A stretch of DNA of 64,000 bases, taken from assembly GCA_034190875.2 (NCBI GenBank), contig CM067346.1, forward strand, positions 12,301,751 through 12,365,750, written 5' to 3'. The stretch comes from Urechis unicinctus. Taxonomy: Eukaryota > Annelida > Polychaeta > Xenopneusta > Urechidae. The position numbers and the translations under genes are program-made. Of this stretch, positions 1 through 10,639 are shown piece by piece; the stretch's first letter is position 1, and each line of letters begins with the position of its first letter. Under the pieces are notes generated by a model, which saw only the letters and a program-made list of their open reading frames with translations, searched no databases and was not told the DNA's origin.

Positions 1-3000
1 TTATCGATAGGGACTAGTGTGATATATGCGGATTTTCCTTCTGCGATAATAAGAAAAACAAATTTTACCGTAGCATTATAATAAACCTTTTGCTCACTTA
101 ACTCCACATTTGCCGGATATGAGCTTATACATCGTAAGGGGATGCAGCAATTGGCTTATATTACCGTAAATGCGCCAACACACATACGGTTCCGTGAATA
201 TTACAAATCCAACTAAAATGCCGCTGATAAGGGCTAACGAAGGTGCTGAATGTTGCTTATTTAATAAAAACACTACGAATCTGTCACAAAATAATGGCAA
301 ACATAAACATCCATGGCTAGGTAAATCAGTCGCAGCATAATGCAGCAGCTTCAGCGATTGTCACTTGTCGAAAGACGCTATAGAGCCTCTCAAGAAATCA
401 ATCATTGCGGACTGATCGCTTAGAGTTGATATCATATACACTGTGCTATTCATAAATCACCTGAAAGCAAGCGCAATGCACCATTTTAGAGCAGAAAATT
501 TACATATCCATTGGATAACATTCATGATTGGAAAGATTCCACACGATATCAACATTCAATCTGAGTAGAAGAAATACAGTACCATGGAATTAGGCTGGGA
601 ATAGTCAACAGCTTTAGCAACCACAACTTGCATTCGTAACTAAATCACAGAACGGTTCATTTACATAAATAATTATAGGCACATTTAATTCATCAATCAG
701 AAATCTTAAATGTGATGCATATAATTAACCACGCTGCACGACAAAACATTCATTTGTAAGATCATTGGTAATGCAATCCAACACTAGGCCTCTCGCGTCT
801 ATATGTAAGGACAGCCCCGAGATACTGCCTGAGGCTCACAGCGCAACATTAATGGTGCTATAGTTCTTGTCTATGAAGACATCTGCAATATTGCACATAT
901 CGATCGTCCATAAATCAGGCCCCATGGATCACAAACCAAACATTGCGGGAGAGCATACTGTTATAGTTTTTACCAAACCAGAAGCATCATGCTTGTGGGT
1001 AAGGAGGCGCGTGTTCACAGTCAAATATACCACATAAATTAAACATATTCAGGAGCGTTGCCCTAGCATCGCAACTATCCTCGTCCATCACCGTTGCAGT
1101 ACCACATCGTCTATAGGGCGACACGAAACGCCTATGTTGCATTTCATACCCTTTCATTTGCCTAATTGCATGTCAATTATCATTCCAAAAACCAGATTTT
1201 GTGCGATTCAATTATCTAATGCTGTTATAAGCACCAGAACGGGTTGTTTTAATCAGAAAGTCGCATTTCGATTTTTTGGCAATGTAATTACAGATTGTAA
1301 TCCTTCTTGACCGACTATGACTAGCGATATCAGTATTAACTACCAATTTTGAGCCCTTAACGGTCTACTATAACACTGCGCCTTTTCTATAGGTGTTAAT
1401 TCCGTTACCATGGACAACGTAGTTTGCAATTTATCTAGCTATCTCTACCAGATAAGTCTCACATCTTCCACTAAAGCATAACAATGGTTTCGTTAGCATT
1501 ACTCGTTCTGTTAAATCAAGTACTTGTGAACCATAAGCATTTGACTGCCAAGCCTCGGTAACAGAAACAGCTGAGTGGGTTCTTTTGATTGATTCCCTCC
1601 ACAGCCGCATATACACATGTATGTTGCCTAAACTGGCCATTGTTTGTTAATGAATGGGCTGCCGATATAATTGACGCCCCTGATGTTGCAGTTTAATAAC
1701 CACTGTTGGCTTTACCCCCTTTATTATGTCTAAATACGGTTACCCTAATGAGTCCTCTCCGTCGGGGAGGCATCACCAATCAGGAGCGTGTGTGTGGGCT
1801 GGCAAGCAATAGAGACATTCAGAACCACATGGGGTTTTGCTTAACAGTCCAATTAATCATTGGTTGTGTTGAAAAACAAATCAGATTACAAGCGCAGATC
1901 CGGGCGTGCAGAATTATACCCGACCTAGTCCACTACAAAATCCCCGCTTTCGTCAACAACAGTAAACAAACACCATTCTGTTTGCTTAATCAGAGCAGCC
2001 AAACAAGGTACTTAGTAACAATATAGTTTGTCAAAACAACGCTATCACCAAAGTTGCCTTTATCGTCCTAGCAAATATACACAAGCACAAATTTATTTTT
2101 AATTTCGGTTACGGTGTCTGAAAGTACTTTCCGCAAGAATTACTAGACATCAAAACACATCTTAAAAAGTCAATTAGTACTACTTTGCGCGCCCCCTATA
2201 ATGTATTGCATTAAAGGCTTAAAGGTAGGGAACCTTACAATACTCTCATTATGTAGACGGCAAGGCCTGGTTATCAGAAAGCAATTCTTTCATCCATCTA
2301 AAAACGACAGAAATAACAATAAATCATCGTTATGGGCTTGATAATCATAAGGCCAAGAGGTATTGGGAAAGTTGTGATAAACAATGAGACAGATAACTAA
2401 ATTTATCAGAAGTTGTGACTCGATTTGACCAGGCATAAACATATGTCAAATGGACGTCGTGCATGCCCTATTATATCTAGCAAAAACTTTTAAGCTGGTT
2501 ACTCATTCGACAATCCCTAGCCTGAATAACCTAAGCGTTAATTTGCCAATTATAAACACACGTCTACTGTAAGGATTTGTACTGTCCCTATTAGTTCACC
2601 CCGCCATAAACGAACAATAAAGATTATGTTTGGAATAAATTACACCCGACCAATATTACGTTGTTATTCATCTTATAAACGCAGAAAGCTCCAAAATCAG
2701 CTTTGCTGCGCCGTCCTTATAATATGGCCATTGTTATTTTGCAATACTTAAGAATACTTAATGCGATGAAGTTAATGATATTTCTGTTAGATTATCAATT
2801 GCCATGTTAGTAACATTTGGTCAAAGTCAAATAAATAATAAAAGGGTAAACACGGCACAACAGAGTGACTGTTTTGATAAAGCATTGTTGTAAACGAAGC
2901 GTTTCTTAACTTCATCATTTGCTGCATAGTTACTCTAACGCACGATATTCCGCAATTTAAGGCCCATTTTCACGTTATCAAAACTGAAATAAGTATTGTG

Positions 3001-4491
3001 AAACGCCCTGATTTTACACGAATTTGGCTGCTGTGCAAAGTGATATTGGACATCTCGTTTTTGCAACAAACCGACCCGTCCTGATGTATCAAAACTAAGC
3101 ATGACACCGCTCCGCTAGCTATGATGTTTTGTGGACCCCGACGATCTTGTTATAGATAGACTAGGGTAAAAGGTTTAACCATACATCGTCACAGCCAATC
3201 CCAAACTGTAATTGCAATTTATATCTGAGCCAGTTCTTTCCGTTAAGACATTTGTCACTATATTCTATTGAGATACTTATTAGCTATTGCTCACTCTGTC
3301 ACTTGAATCATTTAGTCGGCTATATGACAATGCAGAATATTCATAACAGCATGACTGTCAATTCAGCATGAAACGAATTCTTTAAGGTTTTGAGACGCAT
3401 GATGTAAGAAGGGAACATCTTCAATAAAGCAACAGCAGGGTCAAAAATGAACTTGACCGATATGATTCAGTACGACCTGCTGTAATTGATGTGTTCTGTA
3501 ACGCTATGCCTACTAAATGCTTCAGTTACTAAAGTCAACCTGACACTGACAGATGATTAATTGTATGGTGGTAAATATGGATGCTTCAAATTGATGTTTG
3601 ATGGTTAATTGTGCAATCGATTCCTTATATTGTCAATAATATATACAAAATCTATTTACAGTATGTCGCTAAATCTATGTATGATACTGCCATAGCATCA
3701 CTGAACATTATTGAATCACAGGACGGTATAATAACCGCTGTCGATGTAATAAAAACCGTTATTTTGATGAAAACATTGACTAGAATATAATACATCATAC
3801 CAGTTCTTTTATGTACGTGGATATTTGTTATGAGGTTAGTGGACTGATTACTCAATTCCGATCTCTGTGCACATCAAATGCGACTGAGATTTTAACTATA
3901 GAGTTTATAGCTTTGCTCAGAGCCTGCACCCGAGGAAATATGTGAAGACGCCACCTGTTAGCCCAAGCGCTTTGTCACAGCGTGTTGTCATTCAGTCTCT
4001 TAAAACCACGTGAAATTCTCTGATTTGTTTGGAGCCGTGGTCGCCTTAACCAGTCGGAAGACTCTTTATCTTCAAGAGGCGCCGAGCCTCGAGACGCTAA
4101 ATCAATAGTCACATGTGCTTTTGTTCATGGTACCGTCGCCTGGTGGCTGGGGCGCATTTCGTGTCATTTCGTAATCACCCCACAGCTTAGTGTAGCTATA
4201 AACGCATAGATCGAGACCCTCAAATGCCCTGATAAGCCAACAAAATGTCGATGTCTACCCAAGGCCAGTTAATTCGCTACAGACAGGTATTCACAATCTA
4301 AAAGCACCACTTCGTCGCAGGCATGGAAGGTAGATAATGGTAAATAGCTCGGACGCTGTGGGAGGCAAACTGTTTACGATCAGTATACCCCAGACCGTGC
4401 AATTGTATCAAGCTGACGTTCAGTAAATAGTGTACTTGTTACAGTAGTATGTTCGAAATCTTACAATGTATATATCCAACCATTTGATACG
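1..4491. other. Single-copy intergenic DNA, nothing recognised
   Basis: Mixed AT-rich sequence with no open frame above about 106 codons, no simple repeat and no counterpart noticed elsewhere in the window. The short frames present (for example 1706-2026 on plus and 3652-3855 on minus) have no recognisable motif and are about what chance gives. It flanks the left edge of duplicated block A, whose homology begins at about 4492. Confidence 0.6.
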
Positions 4492-5447
4492 CACGATGTG
4501 CTAAGAGATGACATCAGCAATATGCACGAGATCGCGCATGGCGTGATGTACCAGATCATGCAGCATAGACACGAATATATTGAATATATTCAAGCTATGC
4601 GGTATGCACCATATACAACTTCATAAAGTACGCACTATATTACAAACAGTCCGACTGATCCTTGACCAATTATTGAGCACATCTTGTTGATCTAAATTGG
4701 TTTTAAAGATACCCAAATCACACCCAATATACATCACTGATATGCCTCACAAAAGGGAGTTTAGCGAGATTTGTACAAGAGGATCATCGGTAGCAGAAAA
4801 CAAACAGTTCGTTTTCCTCAGTACAACTTCGATAGTAGACTGATGTTAACGACATTAAGCGGTTTGCTAAGAGAAAATATGCAGCTTCGTCCTCTTGATG
4901 CCTAATTCTTGGTTTAAATCATTTACTACATTTACCTCATTGTACAAATTAAAAATAGTATCACATATTGCTGACGACAATAACAGTTTATGGTTTACTT
5001 TGCGATCAGAATTTGGGTCAGCAAGCGGTTGGACTCGCATAAGCTGATATTGTTCATTACAAATAAAATTTTTTTTTAGAAGTTAATATGTGGTTAAGCT
5101 GTTTATTTCGAATAGCAGATACCGCGTGTTGGATATTTCGTTTGGAAAAGCGAGGTTGTGCCTTCAGAGCAAGGTACCATGGCGGACGGATCTATGCATA
5201 TTACTCAATCATGAATATTTGATGCTGCCTTGAAAGACTTATTCTTTAGAGACTCGCTGACCATGGCTAATGATAAAGTGTGGGTCGTAGGCGTCATGGT
5301 TCTCTTAACAACAATACTTATTGCACGCAGCGCATGTGTTTCTGTTGTTTAAATCGCGGTATGTCGATACAAGCAAATAGTTTCTTGCAATCAGGACAAT
5401 ATCGGTTTACATCGAAATGAGCTGCAGTCCATTTGGAGATATTCCAG

Positions 5448-5702
5448 TTAATGCCGTATATTCTTTATCATGATACTCCACAAATATATTCTGGTGCATT
5501 GCTTTATGACAATAATTACGTAGATTGAGCAATACGAATACAAGCAAAGCATAGTATGTTTGGTAATAAAATCACTCATAAATCCAAAGTTTATTAAATC
5601 AATCTTACAGTAACAACGCTCATTGTATACCGACGAATTCAATTCCGAAGTATCAGGGCATAGCAGAAAATGAAGATTTTTGGAACCACATTCGCAATGC
5701 AC
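5448..5702 (-). other. Unrecognised 84-codon open frame, shared with copy 2
   Basis: The frame matches 42682-42930 on the same strand, and both end with the identical 17 residues NRIYLWSIMIKNIRH-like tail (RIYLWSIMIKNIRH is exact). The N-terminal half differs in length and sequence. The composition is rich in Cys, Tyr and Ile, with a hydrophobic stretch at about residues 50-68. The agreement follows from about 10% DNA divergence and is not evidence of selection, because many differences change the amino acid. I recognise no family. It is most likely a chance frame or the remnant of one. Confidence 0.15.
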
Positions 5703-6132
5703 TCTATTTTCCTTTCCGTTCCATCACTAAGTAAGCTACTCTATGTGATAACACGTGAGACTGGTCAAAAATCGCATAAGTTTATGCTGACCTGCTATTG
5801 CAGTTAGGGTGATTTCGTTGGACAATGATGTCAACTATGCGTGTATGTCTTCAATTAATGTAAGCGGTAGTTTGCTCCCCCATTTTCTAGCGCATATTGC
5901 CGCCTTTTCTTAGACCCCAGCACAAGATTGAATGTTTTAATGGAGAGAGTAAGCTAGTAAAATACACCGCCGGGCGGATCGATATTGATGTAGTGTACCG
6001 GTTGCAGTTTTCTCGGTATTCTTTCTGTAGGACTGTACCAGAAGCGGTTCATGCATTGACAGGCGTCCCCATGTACTCGTTGGATTTGTAGACCAAGTGT
6101 CTGTGAAATGGCTACTTTCTTAATCTGAACCA

Positions 6133-6615
6133 CTAGTCTCTCCCAAACCAACCAATACAATAGATCGCAGTGTTAAGAAAAAGCTGAATCATTTCCTTTT
6201 GCCATCTCTTATCATATATTCGACAGTAATCACCATGTACAAATACATAATAGAGGTTCATGGTTATAAATGCATAACTAAATTTTTCAATGCGCGCTAA
6301 CCAAGTGATAGCTGGCGCATTATGTGAAGCGACCCGAAACTCAGCGTTAGCGCTTTGCAGCTTGATGAAAATAACAGAAAAAATTACATTACCAATACTG
6401 CATACTTCGGAAATAAGGCCATGATACCCGTCAGGTGACGCAGTTGGATATCGACGATCTGTAATATATACAGATATGATCAAATTTAAGCCTAATAACG
6501 TTAACACTTGCATCACGGTAATGTTTGCGATTAATTCTATGCATACCAGCAACTGGCATGTAGAGCATTTATATGCAATTCGGGTGATTTCGGTAAACAA
6601 CCAAGTAATTATCAA
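6133..6615 (-). other. Unrecognised 160-codon open frame, hydrophobic
   Basis: This is one of the three longest frames in the window. The predicted product has hydrophobic stretches at about residues 20-52, 68-86 and 108-122, so a multi-pass membrane character is possible. It contains no motif I can name. Almost all of it lies in the part of block A that copy 2 lacks (about 6001-6604), so no comparison between copies can test for constraint. In AT-rich DNA 160 codons without a stop is uncommon but not decisive. There is no visible promoter or splice context. It could be a chance frame, an exon or a relic. Confidence 0.2.
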
Positions 6616-7587
6616 ACAGAAAGTGAACGTGATGATAACAAAACTAGGACTCAGCTTAATTGCTCCTTTATTAAAATCTTATTAGTCAAGCCAATGCGAG
6701 GCCTTCCAACTAAGGCAAACATTTGTCCATACTAGAACACAATACAAGGATATTACGAGCCTCTTTAAATCGATCCGATCTCGACAAGGCATAATATGAT
6801 ATACAAGTATCATCTTCTAGTGACTCATTTGTTTTTGACACCAAGGTAATCGTGCTGAACGGGCGCGCGTTTATTTTGATAGATCATCTGATTATATCTG
6901 AAGCGAAAGATTACACACAAGATGTAAGAGCCTATATATTTTTACTATTTGAGGTCAATGCGTTTTATATTGGCCTATGTTACAGTCTTTGTGCTTTACT
7001 CTATTAATGGCATCTCGATTGTACTGATTAGGGTGCAGTCAGTGATAAGAAAGCATTTATTTCAGATGCTTTGGCTTAAATGTTATATAGAACAGCCGCG
7101 TAATCAAATGGAACGCCGATCGCAAATAAACTTAAAGCCCCTAGTTAGGTTAGGTACACAACGGTAAAGGTAATGTACTACACACAACACGCAATATGTC
7201 ACAGGATCGTTTCGTTAGTGCGAATGCCAGTCCTTTGATAATGAAATAAACCGACTTTTGAGCAGCCATATAGCAGTTTTTGGGATATTCTTTCTGCCCT
7301 CTTTCATGTTCATTTGTCATTAACTGGACCGATTCAAATAGTCAAAATGTCGGTAATATACCAATTGGAATTGTTTATATTTGCTTAAAAAGGGTAACCG
7401 TGGGGATGATATGCATTATTCATTTCTACCTTACTTTGCACCATATCATTAGCTTAGAAACCAATAGAATTAGCGAAGATCTATGTTGTTATTTTGTGCA
7501 TAAATGCACGGCTACGTAACTAACAAAAGCTCTTCGTAGATTTTGTCAGTCCATGTGGCTCAATTCACTCACATAGTGATGGAAATC

Positions 7588-8085
7588 TCGATCTCCAGCT
7601 TCTCATTACCATTAAAATATATTCTGGATAAGGGATGTTTATGTGATAAGGTCGATGTCGGAACGTCGCCAACTGAATGTGAAATTATCACGCTTAGTCG
7701 TCTGTAACGTTATCTATCTCGTTGATGATGCTATTAGCCCTGTACTATGGTGACTATCGATCTCCAGCTTCTCATTACCATTAAAATATATTCTGGATAA
7801 GGGATGTTTATGTGATAAGGTCGATGTCGGAACGTCGCCAACTGAATGTGAAATTATCACGCTTAGTCGTCTGTAACGTTATCTATCTCGTTGATGATGC
7901 TATTAGCCCTGTACTATGGTGACTATCGATCTCCAGCTTCTCATTACCATTAAAATATATTCTGGATAAGGGATGTTTATGTGATAAGGTCGATGTCGGA
8001 ACGTCGCCAACTGAATGTGAAATTATCACGCTTAGTCGTCTGTAACGTTATCTATCTCGTTGATGATGCTATTAGCCCTGTACTA
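7588..8085. repeat. Perfect 169-bp tandem repeat, 2.95 copies
   Basis: Three consecutive units start at 7588, 7757 and 7926, each beginning tcgatctccagcttctcatt. The third stops at about 8085, roughly 10 bp short of a full unit. I find no difference among the units. Perfect identity inside a block that is about 10% diverged from its partner means the triplication is very recent, or is an assembly artefact. The equivalent place in copy 2 is an (AT)n tract. Confidence 0.95.
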
Positions 8086-8092
8086 GGCTCCG

Positions 8093-8263
8093 TGAAAATG
8101 TCATACTCCTCGAATACACACCTTCAATTGGGCAGTTTTGCATGCCATACTGAATATAAATAAACTTGACATCACTCACTATGATTGTCGACCTGACTTC
8201 TATCCAGAGCACAATGAAGCTCGTTCAATGCGTCGTGAAAAATGTCATACTCTCTGAATAAGC
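8093..8263. repeat. Pair of direct repeats about 27 bp long, 142 bp apart
   Basis: The word gtgaaaatgtcatactcctc at 8093 recurs with small changes as gtgaaaaatgtcatactctc at about 8235. The second has its copy-2 counterpart near 45145. This may be an old internal duplication within block A. Confidence 0.6.
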
Positions 8264-8365
8264 TAATTGGCCGGCTACTAAGGGTTCGAACGTCCTAAGG
8301 TTTAGAAGCAGTTGTCAAAAGATGCTACCAAAGACAATCAGCTACTATCAGTGTGAAAAAAAATC

Positions 8366-9094
8366 CATGTCCGATTAAATCTGCTACTTTTTTTGGCAAG
8401 CTATCTGCAGATACCTTAGGCAAAGATATCTGCAACAATTATGATGAATCTGCTCCTCGCTCTACAGTTCTGACCGCTGCTATATATCCGATGGATTTCG
8501 AATGCCGTTTGTTTACTTAAAATAACCATTCTCTGCGCGTTAGCCTGGTTTTGTAAACAGTATCGGAAAAGGCCCCAATTGCACGGGCTATTGATGAGAA
8601 TGGTGCTCCTATTACGACAAAACGCACGCACAAAAAACAAGCGCTATTTTTAATCACAAGCATCAAATTACTATTTACTCAACGAGACGTCGTTGTTAAA
8701 GCACGCCGCTATCACCAAGCTGTATAGGATAACTCACCAACATAAATGAATATACCTATGGCTACTTCGGCAACGGCTCGCTGCCGAGCTAGAACGAATC
8801 ACACATCCCCATTAAGTTTGGTTCAGTTGCCTTTAAACACTTAGACACGGGTATCAGTAACCGAATTCCTCGGAAGGCAGGTGGTGCATTTTATCAACCA
8901 GATATCATTTAACAGTGCTAAGTTTGCGTGGTCTTGTTGTATAATCCATAACTAAGGCAGTAAGACTAGTTTTCTTTTTCAACCCCATCTTAGTAAATAA
9001 TTAAAGAAATATGTATTAGATAATCGACCTTTCATTTTATTTAATTTAAACAAAATCGTGAAAATCATTGACTTATTATAACGTATATTACTGT
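8366..9094. other. Spacer between block A and the minisatellite
   Basis: About 730 bp of mixed sequence. The 74-codon minus-strand frame at 8416-8640 has no recognisable features. The counterpart spacer in copy 2 (45271-45551) is shorter and I could not align the two. Confidence 0.5.
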
Positions 9095-10387
9095 TCTACT
9101 AGTCGCCTCGGTACTGTTATGTTTTACATGGACTGCCTCTGTTAATGTTAATGTTTCGTCCATAGACTGCTGTTCTTTTAATGGATGTTTCTACATAGAC
9201 CTGCTCCATTTGTAAAAACGTTTCTACATAGACTGCATTTCTATTGTTTGTTAATGTTCTTCATAGACTGCCTCTCGATATGTTTCACATAGTCTGCCTC
9301 GGTACTGTTAAGTTTCGACATAGACTGCCTCTGTAGTTTTTTTTGTTCGGGGGGGACTTCTGTTTCTTTTATTGATGTGTCTACATAACCCTGCTCCATT
9401 TACCGTTTCTACATAGGCCATTTTAGTTGATATGTTAATGTTTTCTACATAGACGGCCTTTCCTTTGCTAAGGTTTCTATATAAATGCCTCTCGTTATTA
9501 TGTTTCTCATAGACTGCCTTTTCTTTTGCTAATGTTTCTATATAGAATGCCTCTGTATTTTTTAAGTTTTTCACAGACTTTTGCTCTATTATTAATGTTT
9601 CTTCATAGACTGTCTCTCTATTGTTAATGTTTTTCCATGGATTGCCTCTGTATTGTAAATGTTTCGTCATAGACTGCCTCTCTATTGTTAATGTTTCTAC
9701 ATAGACTGCCTCTGTATTGTTAATGTTTCTACATAGACTGCCTCTGTATTGTTAATGTTTCTTCATAGACTGCCTTTCTATTGTTAATGTTTCTACATAG
9801 ACTGCCTCTCTATTATTAATGTTTCTACATAGACTGCCTTTCTTTTGCTAATGTTTCTACATAGAATGCCTCTGTATTTTTTAAGTTTTTCACAGACTTT
9901 TGCTCTATTATTAATGTTTCTTACATAGACTGTGCCTCTTGTATTGTTTAATGTTTTTTCCATGGGAGTTGCCTCTGTATTGTTAAATGTTCTTTCTTTC
10001 ATAGACTGCCTCTCTATTGTTAATGTTTCTACTATAGCCTGCCTCTGTATTGGTTAATGGTTTCTACATAGACTGCCTCCTTATTGTTAATGTTTCTTCT
10101 TTCATAGACTGCCTTTCTATCTATTGTTAATGTTTCTACATAGACTGCCTGCTCTATTGTTAATGGTTTACTTCTTCATAGACTGCCCTTTCTATTGTTA
10201 ATGTTTCTACATAGACGTTCTCTCTATTGTTTCATTTTTCTTACAAATAGACTGCCTCTGTATTGTTAAGCTTCTATCTAGACTGCCTTTCTATTGTTTA
10301 ATGCTTCTACATAGACTGCCTTTCTATTGTTAATGTTTCTTCTCCATAGACTGCCTCTCTATTGATTAAATATTTCTACTATGACTG
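9095..10387. repeat. 32-bp minisatellite array, long allele (about 40 units)
   Basis: A tandem array whose consensus unit is 32 bp, built around the words ttgttaatgtttctacatag and actgcctctctattg. Units diverge most at the left edge, with the cleanest copies near 9665-9830. A higher-order period of about 319 bp (ten units) is visible: the distinctive variant ttcacagacttttgctctat occurs at about 9570 and again at about 9890 in the same neighbourhood. Because 32 is not a multiple of three, the minus-strand frames through it (9308-9670, 9793-10002) shift from unit to unit and are not genes. The partner array in copy 2 is only about 180 bp. Confidence 0.95.
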
Positions 10388-10639
10388 GCGGTGGACATTT
10401 TATACTAACCAGTAAGTGATTGTTCAAATTCGCGGCACTCGAATGACACCCCGCAGACTTTGCTTCGTTAATTGTCGAGCCCCTGCGAGCTCATAGATGC
10501 GGGAACAGAGTTACAACTGAATAAGCATCTAGTGACAGTAGCAAAATGCTGAAGTTGAACGTCTTATAAATTCCACTTAATGGGAATAATCATATTGTAG
10601 TATCGTGTTGTTGTAAAAAGGTTATATGTAATAATATCA
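10388..10639. other. Short unique spacer
   Basis: Non-repetitive sequence between the minisatellite and block B. Nothing recognised. Confidence 0.5.

Larger units (their letters stand above)
4492..8365. repeat. Segmental duplication block A, copy 1
   Basis: Aligns in the same orientation with 41593-45270. The left edge is sharp: both copies start at the shared word cacgatgtgctaagagatga. Over 5450-5770 / 42660-43010 I count about 10% substitutions plus small indels. Copy 1 holds two segments missing from copy 2: about 6001-6604, and about 7515-8090, which includes the 169-bp tandem triplication. In copy 2 both places are occupied by (AT)n tracts. No gene is recognisable. The frame at 5448-5702 has a matching frame in copy 2. 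Confidence 0.85.

Noticed and set aside
4576-4594. 19-bp palindrome gaatatattgaatatattc
   Set aside because: It is AT-rich and short. Its partner in copy 2 is not preserved, so chance explains it.
9095-10387. Minisatellite considered as a CRISPR array or as a repeat-protein gene
   Set aside because: There are no unique spacers between repeats, the setting is eukaryotic, and the 32-bp unit is not a multiple of three, so no constant peptide repeat is encoded.
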